Position numbers and translations under genes: made by a program
The notes under the pieces: model-generated
The model's input: the letters and a program-made list of their open reading frames with translations, nothing else
What the model was told of the DNA's origin: nothing
Databases searched by the model: none
Shown: in pieces, positions 30,944 to 39,926 of the stretch
Layout of the letters: each line of letters begins with the position of its first letter
How positions within the stretch are numbered: position 1 is the first letter of the stretch
Assembly (NCBI RefSeq): GCF_001911425.1
Contig: NZ_MPPL01000001.1
Span: forward strand, 5,648,387 to 5,712,386
Source of the DNA: Mucilaginibacter polytrichastri
GTDB taxonomy: Bacteria > Bacteroidota > Bacteroidia > Sphingobacteriales > Sphingobacteriaceae
Length of the DNA stretch: 64,000 nt
Reading direction: 5' to 3'

Positions 30944-31405
30944 TTACTCGAGTAAATATAATTTATTATCGTAAACAAGGTTTTTAAATGGACTTTGATC
31001 TCCGTCTGAAATAAAAAAAATTCTAATATCCTGATCGAAACCACTAATTAATATTAAGTCCAATGATTTGGCATAAAACACAAATTGGGTTACTTCACGC
31101 AATCCATCAGCAGCCTTCTTTATAAATTCGCCATCATCCCAAAAGTCATACATGATTGCCTCACTCTTATCAAAATAAGTTAACTTGTAAATCTTGTTAA
31201 GCTCGACTAAAAATTCAATTATTTTAATTTCTATATCTATTAATCTCCTGTAGTCTTTTATCCCCAGTATTTTAAATGCTTCATCAGCTTCTTCTTCACT
31301 TAACCAATGGCTATGAACTGATAAAATATATCTATTAGAAAACAACTTGCTCTTTTCATTATTTTCTAATAAGTCCCCAATAATCGTTGTTACTCTCTTA
31401 GCCAT
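30944..31405 (-). CDS. Hypothetical protein
   Basis: Coding-like ORF. Start placed at ATG 31405 (MAKRVTTIIGD) because the upstream 32 codons overlap a repeat. Confidence 0.55.
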   Translation of the reverse strand: MAKRVTTIIGDLLENNEKSKLFSNRYILSVHSHWLSEEEADEAFKILGIKDYRRLIDIEIKIIEFLVELNKIYKLTYFDKSEAIMYDFWDDGEFIKKAADGLREVTQFVFYAKSLDLILISGFDQDIRIFFISDGDQSPFKNLVYDNKLYLLE

Positions 31406-31438
31406 TTTCCGTCCATTGATATAGTTTAAATTCTTTTT

Positions 31439-31563
31439 AGTCTCAGCAGGGTCTCTCGGAGAGGATGCCCCCTGTTGGTGCACGCGTACCGCGTGTTTCA
31501 CTCAATTTGTTTATTTCAGTCTCCGCAGGGTTCTCTCTGAGAGACCCTGCGGAGACTGAAATA
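31439..31563. repeat. Palindromic intergenic repeat unit, including a very long near-perfect hairpin
   Basis: TATTTCAGTCTCCGCAGGGT ... ACCCTGCGGAGACTGAAATA (31512-31563) with inner CTCTC/GAGAG; related partial copy GTCTCAGCAGGGTCTCTCGGAGAG at 31439. Confidence 0.75.
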
Positions 31564-31570
31564 ACTCTTA

Positions 31571-31669
31571 AGTCATGCTGAACTTGTTTCAGCACCCCAC
31601 ATGTTAGGTGTATACTTTGCATAATTTACAACCTGTCCCGTGGGTTCCCGAAACAAGTTCGGGATGACT
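31571..31669. repeat. Imperfect inverted repeat (AGTCATNCTGAACTTGTTTC type)
   Basis: AGTCATGCTGAACTTGTTTCAGCACCCCAC and inverted CGTGGGTTCCCGAAACAAGTTCGGGATGACT. Confidence 0.65.
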
Positions 31670-31929
31670 GGTTTTCGAAAAATATGCCAATACCTTGTCA
31701 CAAATAAAACTTAAAAGTAGTTATAAAAATGGCTTATAAGCACGAAAAGTGGAACATGGGTGCGATCTCAAAATACACGAATATCTGACTTAAATATTTA
31801 GTTTTCAATACATTAAAAATGTACCATTTGGTATAATAATGACTTTTAAGTCTGCAAGATGGAACAGGTGGCACACGTGGAACGTTCCACTCCAATTCTT
31901 AAAATAGCATTATGGACAACCCTAACTAA

Positions 31930-31976
31930 TTAAAACAAAGCAGGCCCCGATCAAATCGGGGCCTGCTTTGTTTTAA
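31930..31976. terminator. Bidirectional terminator
   Basis: TAAAACAAAGCAGGCCCCGAT-caa-ATCGGGGCCTGCTTTGTTTTA, perfect stem of at least 21 bp. Confidence 0.8.
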
Positions 31977-33004
31977 TCTTTAAACTTCACGAGCCTTTTT
32001 CGGCCAATATCATACTTGAGCCTGAAGGCTTCCTGGCTATCGCCCCATTGCCCCGGTGACTGCATTAAGCTGATAATAAACTGGCCGGTAATGCCTTTGA
32101 ACAAAAAGGGTGAATAAATTACGTCGAGCCTGTTATACATTTTCTTTTCGTAAAAAGCATCACCATAAGTTACATGGTGCCCCTGGCCCGCATAAAACTC
32201 GTCGAAGAATGCAAAGCGGTGTAAGCCGGCATATACGCTTGCTACAAAACCTTTAGGTATTTTAAAACCGCCGCCATCATTAACCCGGGTACGCTCTAGT
32301 GAGATCATGCCACCCGCCTCAACAGATAGGGAATCAAATGTTGTTTGTTTAAAATTTAATCCGCCACGAATCTGCGCTGCACCGTTATCACGAATATGGT
32401 CGCCGGGGATGGATACCGCCGGGCCTGCATCGTGGAGCATTGTAAAATAATTCATCAGGTAAAATGGCCCTGTTGGGTTGGGCTGGTATTTACCCAGCAT
32501 CCCAAATATAAATTGTTCGCGCTCAATGGCTGTTTGGCGGCTCACCCAGTCAATAAACAATGTTTGATAACCGTATTTAGTTTGATAGCGGGTTAGCAAA
32601 CCCTGTATGTTAGGGCGGTAATAAAGCAGCGTATCGTTAAACATAGCCCTTGGTATTTGTGTCACCAGGCCATCGCGCGGAAACATACCCGCATTAAATA
32701 GCCACTTATGACTTTCGTGGCTGTAATAGGCAACCGGGTCTACTTTTAAAAAATAGGGCTGTGCACCATATTCATGTATGCCGTTAACGCCCACAATAAA
32801 GTGATTTGCGCTATCGATGTTCACACCAAGGTCTAGTTGAGTACGTGTGCCCGAATAAGTGCGTGAGCGCTCTGTAAAGGCCTTGTATTCGCGGTTGTCC
32901 AGAAAGCTGAAACCGTTAAAATGTATATCAAGGCTGCCCTGGGCTTTTGCGCCAAGTACAGATAAAAATAATAAGCTTAATACGAGGTAGAGTTTTCTAT
33001 TCAT
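31973..33004 (-). CDS. Secreted/outer-membrane protein of unknown function (predicted beta-barrel)
   Basis: Signal peptide (SLLFLSVLGAKAQ), alternating aromatic beta-like pattern. Confidence 0.6.
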   Translation of the reverse strand: MNRKLYLVLSLLFLSVLGAKAQGSLDIHFNGFSFLDNREYKAFTERSRTYSGTRTQLDLGVNIDSANHFIVGVNGIHEYGAQPYFLKVDPVAYYSHESHKWLFNAGMFPRDGLVTQIPRAMFNDTLLYYRPNIQGLLTRYQTKYGYQTLFIDWVSRQTAIEREQFIFGMLGKYQPNPTGPFYLMNYFTMLHDAGPAVSIPGDHIRDNGAAQIRGGLNFKQTTFDSLSVEAGGMISLERTRVNDGGGFKIPKGFVASVYAGLHRFAFFDEFYAGQGHHVTYGDAFYEKKMYNRLDVIYSPFLFKGITGQFIISLMQSPGQWGDSQEAFRLKYDIGRKRLVKFKD

Positions 33005-33012
33005 CTAAAAAA

Positions 33013-34731
33013 TTATTGAACGGTAAAATTAATGATTCTGCTGTTTCTGCCCCCTGGAAAAGGTGTTGTCCTGATCGAAAATATAAGATCGTATTTGCCT
33101 TTTTGCTTAGGTGCATTAAGTGCAAAAGTATAATGTATAGTTTCACTTGGTTGCAATTTTATTTTATTAAAGTTTGCTGGTGCGCGCAGCGCCAAAACAA
33201 GGCTGTCATTTTGTATAAAACATGCGCCCATTAATGCTTTTTGTGTTTGCCCAGTATCGCTAAAATTAATGGCGTAAGGGTAGGGGTTAGTAAGGGTTAA
33301 ATTAAATATAAGTGGCTGGCCCGTGCTTGCTGTTACTTTGTATTTGTCGCTTTGGATGTTAATACGCTGATAGGTACGGATATCATTAACCCAGGTTGTA
33401 TAAAAAGAGCCTTTTACCGTATGCATAATCTGGTTGGTTGAGGCGCTATCTGTTTCAGACAAAATATACAGGGCGCGTTGGTGTTGCAAGCTGTCTTCCA
33501 GCGGCCATATATCAAATTGGGTACGGCGGTAATACCGGTTATCATATGCAAAGCCTTTTAATGATTGCGTATAAAAACTGTATTTGGATGGGTCTTGAAA
33601 CCCTGATCCAAATATAACGTAACTATTGCCTGCCCGCTGTTTAATTTGACCGGCCCACTGCCTGTAGCCGAAAAAGCTTTTAAACGGCCTTAGTTGTGCA
33701 ACAGCCGGGATACCGAATATCAAAGCGATACGAAGTAGTATAATGAGCAGAATATTGGCTATTGCCACCTTATTAAACCAGCCCGGTGGTTTAAAGCCCT
33801 GCCCAAAATAGATAAGGGCCAGCATACTAAGCGGGGCAAAGGCAATCAATGTCCAATGTGGCTGTACATTACCTTTAAGCGTGTTAATTAAAAAGAAGAT
33901 AAAGGTAGCTGCAGCATTAACAACCAGCGTGCGGATAAATGCGTCTTTAATACGCACTTTAAAGGCATAATAAAATACAATCCAGCCAATTAGCGGCCCT
34001 GCCATTAATAACTGGCCGGGTATAAACTGGTAGGTGTGTGCAAAATCGTAAACTTCTGATGATCGCTCAAACAAATGGTAATTTACCGAAGGATAGCCGT
34101 GGCTTACCTGCCAGTAAATATGAGGAATAAATAAAACGGTAGCCAGCACTGGTATAAGCCAGAAAGACTTGCGTTTAAGCAGTTTAATATTTGCCGCAAT
34201 GGTAAAAGTAATAAGCAGTACAGCATGGTACTTGCTATACAAAAGGCATGCAATAGTTAGCCCGATTAATGTAGCCAGCAGCCATTTATCTGTTTTTAAA
34301 TATTGCTGATACAGGTAGTAAAATAATACCGTGAAAAAGAACAAAGGGGCATCGGGCGTTGTAATAAAGCCATAGATGTGAAAGATGAACATGCCGCCAA
34401 CAACCAAAATAAATTGGCGGGCATCAACCTTATAATCTCTTAATGTTAACCACAGTAAACGGATAGCCAGGGTACTGCTGATTACGGTAACCATCCGCAA
34501 GCCAAACTCGTTTTTAAACACTGCGTAACCTATCCGGATAAAGATAGCCACCATGGGTGGGTGGTCATAGTATCCCCAGTCAAGCAGGCGCGAATAGAGC
34601 CAGTAATAGGCCTCATCTGAGTGAAGGCCTAGTGTAAAGGCTTGCAGGGCATTTAATACGGTCCAGCCTAGCATAAAAAACCAAATAAGTTTTTCTTGAT
34701 TTACAGCTTTACTGGGGTAAGTTAAATTCAT
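33013..34731 (-). CDS. Glycosyltransferase family 39-like membrane protein
   Basis: LHSDEAYYWLYSRLLDWGYYDHPPMVA is characteristic of ArnT/PMT-like GT39. Confidence 0.88.
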   Translation of the reverse strand: MNLTYPSKAVNQEKLIWFFMLGWTVLNALQAFTLGLHSDEAYYWLYSRLLDWGYYDHPPMVAIFIRIGYAVFKNEFGLRMVTVISSTLAIRLLWLTLRDYKVDARQFILVVGGMFIFHIYGFITTPDAPLFFFTVLFYYLYQQYLKTDKWLLATLIGLTIACLLYSKYHAVLLITFTIAANIKLLKRKSFWLIPVLATVLFIPHIYWQVSHGYPSVNYHLFERSSEVYDFAHTYQFIPGQLLMAGPLIGWIVFYYAFKVRIKDAFIRTLVVNAAATFIFFLINTLKGNVQPHWTLIAFAPLSMLALIYFGQGFKPPGWFNKVAIANILLIILLRIALIFGIPAVAQLRPFKSFFGYRQWAGQIKQRAGNSYVIFGSGFQDPSKYSFYTQSLKGFAYDNRYYRRTQFDIWPLEDSLQHQRALYILSETDSASTNQIMHTVKGSFYTTWVNDIRTYQRINIQSDKYKVTASTGQPLIFNLTLTNPYPYAINFSDTGQTQKALMGACFIQNDSLVLALRAPANFNKIKLQPSETIHYTFALNAPKQKGKYDLIFSIRTTPFPGGRNSRIINFTVQ

Positions 34732-34768
34732 AATAATCGCCGGCGCTTACAAAGGTATATTAAAAATT

Positions 34769-34802
34769 AACGCCTGTTTATTGTAAGTAATAAACAGGCG
34801 TT
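34769..34802 (-). terminator. Rho-independent-like terminator for the PfkB gene
   Basis: AACGCCTGTTTATT-gtaagt-AATAAACAGGCGTT. Confidence 0.75.
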
Positions 34803-34830
34803 TTAACGGTATAAGTAAGGTAATTATTGC

Positions 34831-35754
34831 TTACGCAGTGATAATCTCAAACTTGGTAAGATTTACAAATTGCTGTACACGTGCTGCAACTTCACCGGCA
34901 CTTAGGTTTTTAATTTTTTCGGTACCAAATTTCTCCACGCAAAAAGATGCCAGCGCCGAACCGTAAATGATGGCATTTTTCATATTGTCGAAATTAACAG
35001 TTCCGGCTTTAGCCATATAACCAATAAAGCCGCCCGCAAAAGTATCGCCGGCACCAGTTGGGTCAAACACTTCTTCGAGCGGTAAAGCCGGGGCCGAAAA
35101 TATTTTACCCTCGCCAAATAACAGGGCGCCATGCTCTCCTTTTTTAATGATGAGGTATTTTGGGCCCATGGTTAAAATTTTGTTGGCAGCTTTGGCTAAA
35201 GAATATTCGCCGGATAGTTGGCGGGCCTCGGCATCATTGATGGTAAGTACATCAACCAGCTTAATTGTTTCCAATAAATCGTCCATTGCTATGTCCATCC
35301 AAAAGTTCATGGTGTCCATCACAATTAATTTGGGGCGATTTTTTAATCTTTTTATTACCGTTTGCTGCACTTGTGGTGTTAAATTACCCAGCATTAAATA
35401 TTCGCAGTCCTGGTAATTCGCCGGAATGATCGGATCGAAGTCTGCAAGCACATTTAGCTCAGTAATCAGCGTATCGCGGCTGTTCATATCGTTATGATAT
35501 TTGCCGCTCCAGAAGAAAGATTTTTCCCCCGCCTTAACTTGAAGGCCTTCGGTATCAATATGATGACTGCCAAAATTGGCTATCGACTCTGCCGGGAAAT
35601 CATCACCAACAACGGCTACAATCTTTACCTTATCATAGAAATATGATGCCGCAAGGCTTGCATAGGTGGCTGCCCCGCCAACAATTTTATCAGTTTTACC
35701 AAAAGGTGTTTCAATTGCGTCAAACGCCACAGTACCAATAACTAACAGACTCAT
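34831..35754 (-). CDS. PfkB-family carbohydrate/nucleoside kinase
   Basis: VGDDFPAESIANFG, DTMNFWM, and DPTGAGDTFAGGFIGYMA signature; start set at MSLLVIGTVAFD. Confidence 0.9.
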   Translation of the reverse strand: MSLLVIGTVAFDAIETPFGKTDKIVGGAATYASLAASYFYDKVKIVAVVGDDFPAESIANFGSHHIDTEGLQVKAGEKSFFWSGKYHNDMNSRDTLITELNVLADFDPIIPANYQDCEYLMLGNLTPQVQQTVIKRLKNRPKLIVMDTMNFWMDIAMDDLLETIKLVDVLTINDAEARQLSGEYSLAKAANKILTMGPKYLIIKKGEHGALLFGEGKIFSAPALPLEEVFDPTGAGDTFAGGFIGYMAKAGTVNFDNMKNAIIYGSALASFCVEKFGTEKIKNLSAGEVAARVQQFVNLTKFEIITA

Positions 35755-35841
35755 GAAAAAATATTTTAATTTTTTTTTGTGCAAATATTGTGAAATTAAC
35801 GGAGAAATTATACTTTTGCACCACTCCAAACGGAAAACGAT

Positions 35842-35915
35842 TCCTGAGTAGCTCAGCTGGTTAGAGCATCTGACTGTTAATCAGAGGGTCGCTGGTTCGA
35901 GCCCAGCCTCAGGAG
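35842..35915 (+). tRNA. tRNA-Asn (GTT)
   Basis: 7-bp acceptor stem TCCTGAG/CTCAGGA, D-loop AGCTCAGCTGGTTAGAGC, anticodon GTT in CTGTTAATC, T-arm GGTTCGAGCC. Confidence 0.96.
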
Positions 35916-35916
35916 C

Positions 35917-35946
35917 AAAGCCCCCACATGCCTGTGGGGGCTTTTA
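35917..35946 (+). terminator. Terminator after tRNA-Asn
   Basis: AAGCCCCCACA-tgc-CTGTGGGGGCTTTTA hairpin. Confidence 0.75.
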
Positions 35947-36129
35947 TTTCTAAAAAATGGCCTTTTTGATGCAATTAAAGCATATTTTCATTATAATAAA
36001 TGAAAATTTCTCCATCTGAACGATCAGAGGCAATTACTTCAATATTTCAATTTCGCATCAATTTTTGTTGAATTTCACGAATGACTGCCACAAATGTGCG
36101 ACAGAATTTTCGTGGTTAATTATTGAGTT

Positions 36130-37446
36130 ATGGCCACTTTAAGCGCTAAAGTTTTTAAGCACCACAAAAAAGCAGATGGTACTTACAATGTTAAAATTTA
36201 CATCTATCACAATTCCGTTCGATCCTATATGGATACGGAGCACTACGTCACTGACAAACAACTAAAGAAAGATTTGCAGATTAAAGACACGTTCTTGCTT
36301 TCAATACTTAACAGGACATTGGACGATTACAGAAAGGCTATTAGTGATCTTGGTGCACGCCTTGATCTACTAGATGCACATTCGTTAAAAGATTATCTTC
36401 AAAAAAAAGAGGACGGAATTAACTTCCTTGGATTTTGCCAAATTCATATTGACCAATTAAAGGCAAACGGCCAGGTAAAGAGTGCTGCGAATTATAACAC
36501 GCTGCGAAATCACTTGGTAGATTTTTTTGAAGGTGACCGATTCCAGATATCCGATATATCTGTTCCTGTCATAAAGGCTTTTGTTCGATTTCTAAGCTCA
36601 AAAAGAAAGGTAATTCGAAAGAATCAATTTGGCAAGCCATACGAATTTCAAGCTAAAGGCGCTGCCGCTGGTAGCATATCGAATTATTTAAGAGATTTTA
36701 GCGGGTTCTTTACCGCAGCGATCCATTACTATAACAAGCCCGCATTAGGATATAACCCAATTTCATACAATCCTTTTTTGGAATTCAGGTCAATAGAAAG
36801 ACCTGAAACCAAAAAAAGGAATATAGATGTTGAACAAATTATTAAAATCAGAGATTGTCGCCCAGAGGAAAGTAGCCGTGCTGAACTCGCGCGAGACATG
36901 TTTATGCTGTCTTTCTACCTTTGTGGAATTAATGCGGTTGATATTTATCAGGGAAGCTACATAATTAACGAGGGCAGGCTGGAATACAACAGGTCGAAAA
37001 CTAAAGGCAAGAGAAAAGATAATGCGTTCATAAGCATCAACATCCCTCCTGAAGCAATGTCTTTAATATTGAAATATAATGGTAAACTCTCTAAACGTTA
37101 TGCTACGATTACGAATTTCAATAAAGCATTAAGCAAAGGCATGAAAGTTATTTGTGATTTAACCGGCTTATCAGGAGTTACGTTTTATTGGGCACGCCAT
37201 TCTTTTGGCAATTTAGCCCGTAATAAATGCCGGAAATCCAAAGACGACGTGGCGCTGGCGCTTAACCACGTCGATCAGGGTCGAAAAACGACCGACATCT
37301 ATTTGGAAAAGGACTGGAGTATAGTGGATGAAGTACAAGCCTCGGTTATCAAGCTGCTTAGGATACAACCAATCCTATCAGAGGGTGAACGCGTTGGTAT
37401 CAGAACCATTATTTTCAAAGACATTAGATTACCCCAGTTGTTTTGA
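36130..37446 (+). CDS. Tyrosine recombinase/site-specific integrase (Bacteroidota type)
   Basis: SAM-like core-binding N-terminal region; catalytic C-terminus with ARHSFGNLARNK (HxxR), ALNHVDQGRKTTDIYL (H...Y). Confidence 0.9.
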   Translation: MATLSAKVFKHHKKADGTYNVKIYIYHNSVRSYMDTEHYVTDKQLKKDLQIKDTFLLSILNRTLDDYRKAISDLGARLDLLDAHSLKDYLQKKEDGINFLGFCQIHIDQLKANGQVKSAANYNTLRNHLVDFFEGDRFQISDISVPVIKAFVRFLSSKRKVIRKNQFGKPYEFQAKGAAAGSISNYLRDFSGFFTAAIHYYNKPALGYNPISYNPFLEFRSIERPETKKRNIDVEQIIKIRDCRPEESSRAELARDMFMLSFYLCGINAVDIYQGSYIINEGRLEYNRSKTKGKRKDNAFISINIPPEAMSLILKYNGKLSKRYATITNFNKALSKGMKVICDLTGLSGVTFYWARHSFGNLARNKCRKSKDDVALALNHVDQGRKTTDIYLEKDWSIVDEVQASVIKLLRIQPILSEGERVGIRTIIFKDIRLPQLF

Positions 37447-37935
37447 CAGCTGCTGATTCAGCTGTAAATATACCTTTGTTGTATATTAAAGACCCAAGTC
37501 GTTCAAACTTGGCTCCCATCGAACAAGTCTAATGTAGCAAGCAAACTTATCCTTACTAATTGGTAAGAATGAGTTTTGTACAGATCAACGGTTTTAGAGA
37601 TTTCAGGACTTTTTTTTACAATTAAAGTCCTGAAATCAATATCCCTATGAACCGTAGCATCTCTAATTCACCGCATCAAAAATTCAATGGTTGTTATTAT
37701 AATGCCGATGGCACGGCTTTGCTCGGTCGCCAACTGCAGCCGCTGGGAATCCATGAGACTGAGGATCGCCGGCTACTTGGCAGATCAAAAGCGGAAGAAC
37801 CTGATGTGATTTTAGGGATTTTGCCTTGCTATCCGATATCCGGCTCCAGTTGAGGAAAAGGAGCAGGTTATATGCTTTTGCTCGCAGGTTAAAGAAATAA
37901 TTGATAAAAGCGGCGCACATTATCAGCATAAAGAA

Positions 37936-38016
37936 TGCTTTTGGCTAACGCAATAATAGATTTGGCTAAACCATTACCGTGCCGGACAGGCAATTTTGTA
38001 CCATTAACTCATACAA
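37936..38016 (+). promoter_or_regulatory. Two-part promoter/operator (copy 1), upstream of the alpha/beta hydrolase
   Basis: TGCTTTTGGCTAACGCAAT (37936-37954), 40-bp gap, TTTGTACCATTAACTCATACAA (37995-38016); counterpart at 39057-39137. Confidence 0.7.
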
Positions 38017-38062
38017 TGATGGAAGTTAAAATAACACATTGTTCTATTAAATAAAGGTACAT

Positions 38063-39025
38063 ATGAAACGCATTAGCAAAATCGGGATTTTAATTATGAC
38101 ACTTTTTTCCTTTTCTAAAGTGCAGTCGCAAGTAGTTAGCGACAAAGCAACTTACACCGATACTTCCTATACTACAGGTTCGGTTATTTCAAAAGACGGC
38201 ACTAAAATCGGTTACCGGCAGTACGGGCATGGTACGCCATTGGTTATTGTGCAGGGGGCAATGGGTGTGGCCTATAACTACGATCAACTGGCTAAAGCAC
38301 TGGCCGCGGGTTTTACGGTTTACGTTCCAGACAGACGGGGAAGAGGGCTGAGCACGCTGGAATACACGCCACAATATACCATTCAAAGGGATGTGGAAGA
38401 CCTGCAAAGCATCTTAGAAAAAACGCAGGCGCACCTGGTTTTCGCGTTGAGTTCCGGGGCGATCATTACGCTGGAGGCTTGTAAGGTTTTGCCAGCTATC
38501 CAAAAAGTAGTATTGTATGAGCCGCCATTTTATGTCAAAGGGGTTCCAACCAAAAATATTGACCGTCTGAATCAAGAAGTTGCTGAAGGAAAACTGGCTT
38601 CGGCCATGGTTACCATTTTCAGAACGATAAAAGTCGGTCCGCCGGTATTCGCTTATATCCCAAGGCCCGTGCTTACCTTTTTAGTAAAAAGGCCGCTCGA
38701 ACTTGAGCAAAAAAATGGCCCCGGCAAATACGAGTATTATAGCAAACTGATCCCCTCCATTCGCTATGATGCGAAGATCGTACTGGAACGGGGCGGCGAG
38801 ATCAAAACCTACCATTCAGTTAACCAGCCCATATTATTATTAGGAGGAACTAAAAGTCCGAAGTACCTCCAATTATCGCTTGATTCTTTGCAAAAGATCC
38901 TTCCGAACGGCAGCCGGAAAATATTTAAAGGGCTTGACCATTCCGGCCCATGGAATAAAGATAAAGGCGGCAGTCCGGAACTCGTTGCAAATGCTATCAT
39001 TGAATATTTTAAAAAATTAAATTAA
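38063..39025 (+). CDS. Alpha/beta hydrolase
   Basis: Signal peptide, DRRGRGLS, nucleophile-elbow-like ALSSGA, GLDHSGPW. Confidence 0.85.
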   Translation: MKRISKIGILIMTLFSFSKVQSQVVSDKATYTDTSYTTGSVISKDGTKIGYRQYGHGTPLVIVQGAMGVAYNYDQLAKALAAGFTVYVPDRRGRGLSTLEYTPQYTIQRDVEDLQSILEKTQAHLVFALSSGAIITLEACKVLPAIQKVVLYEPPFYVKGVPTKNIDRLNQEVAEGKLASAMVTIFRTIKVGPPVFAYIPRPVLTFLVKRPLELEQKNGPGKYEYYSKLIPSIRYDAKIVLERGGEIKTYHSVNQPILLLGGTKSPKYLQLSLDSLQKILPNGSRKIFKGLDHSGPWNKDKGGSPELVANAIIEYFKKLN

Positions 39026-39056
39026 AACGGGAGATTTAATGGTCCGCACATTTCGT

Positions 39057-39137
39057 TGCTTTTGGCTAACGCAATCGTGTAATCGGTTAATCATCAATCT
39101 TGCCAACCAGTTAAGTTTGTATCATTAAATTATACAA
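39057..39137 (+). promoter_or_regulatory. Two-part promoter/operator (copy 2), upstream of the SDR gene
   Basis: TGCTTTTGGCTAACGCAAT (39057-39075), 40-bp gap, TTTGTATCATTAAATTATACAA (39116-39137). Confidence 0.7.
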
Positions 39138-39139
39138 CC

Positions 39140-39925
39140 ATGAAATTAAAAAACAGCACCATACTCATCACAGGCGGTAGCAGTGGCATAGGGCTTGAAT
39201 TCGTAAAACAATTGATAGCTCAGCAACCTGAAGCCATCCTGATCACTGGAAGGGATATTTCCCGCCTGGAACAAGTCAGGCAGCAATACCCGCAGGTACA
39301 CATTTTTCAGAGCGATGTCAGCGATCCTAAAGCCATTATGCAATTAGCGGAAACAACCATAGCGCAATTCCCTAAACTCAATATCCTCATCAATAATGCA
39401 GGGGTTATGCGTAACATCAACCTGTTGGATAACATCGCGGATCAGCAGAGCATCACTGCCGAGATCGACATCGACCTTGCCGGCCCCATTTTAATGGTGC
39501 AGCAATTTCTGCCGCACTTACTCACTCAGTCGTCAGCTGCTATTATCAACGTCACATCGGGCCTGGCTTTTGTTCCTTTCCCGATCTCACCAATTTACAG
39601 TGCCGCAAAGGCAGGACTGCGGGCCTATACCCGTGTGCTACGCCTGCAACTGAAGTCTACCAAAGTCAAGGTGTTCGAACTCGCCCCGCCAAGTACGGAA
39701 ACTCCGTTGCAAAAAGATTTTACAGGACTGGTGGACAGCAGCCACAACATGGCTGTGGACAAAATGATCGGCATCGCTATTAAAGGTTTGTTAAACGATC
39801 AGCTGGAGATCAAACCGGGGTTTTCAAAAGTGCTCAAATTCATGAGCAGGCTGATGCCAGATTTTATCCTCAATTTTTTAGACAAAACGCTGCAAAAAAC
39901 GCGGTCGAAAAACTTACATTCGTAG
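39140..39925 (+). CDS. SDR-family oxidoreductase
   Basis: TGGSSGIG, NNAGVM, YSAAK motifs. Confidence 0.92.
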   Translation: MKLKNSTILITGGSSGIGLEFVKQLIAQQPEAILITGRDISRLEQVRQQYPQVHIFQSDVSDPKAIMQLAETTIAQFPKLNILINNAGVMRNINLLDNIADQQSITAEIDIDLAGPILMVQQFLPHLLTQSSAAIINVTSGLAFVPFPISPIYSAAKAGLRAYTRVLRLQLKSTKVKVFELAPPSTETPLQKDFTGLVDSSHNMAVDKMIGIAIKGLLNDQLEIKPGFSKVLKFMSRLMPDFILNFLDKTLQKTRSKNLHS

Positions 39926-39926
39926 T

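Noticed and set aside
37647-37929. Overlapping ORFs 37647-37853 (+) and 37684-37929 (-)
   Set aside because: No recognisable protein; the region appears to be degraded sequence including an AraC-like tail.
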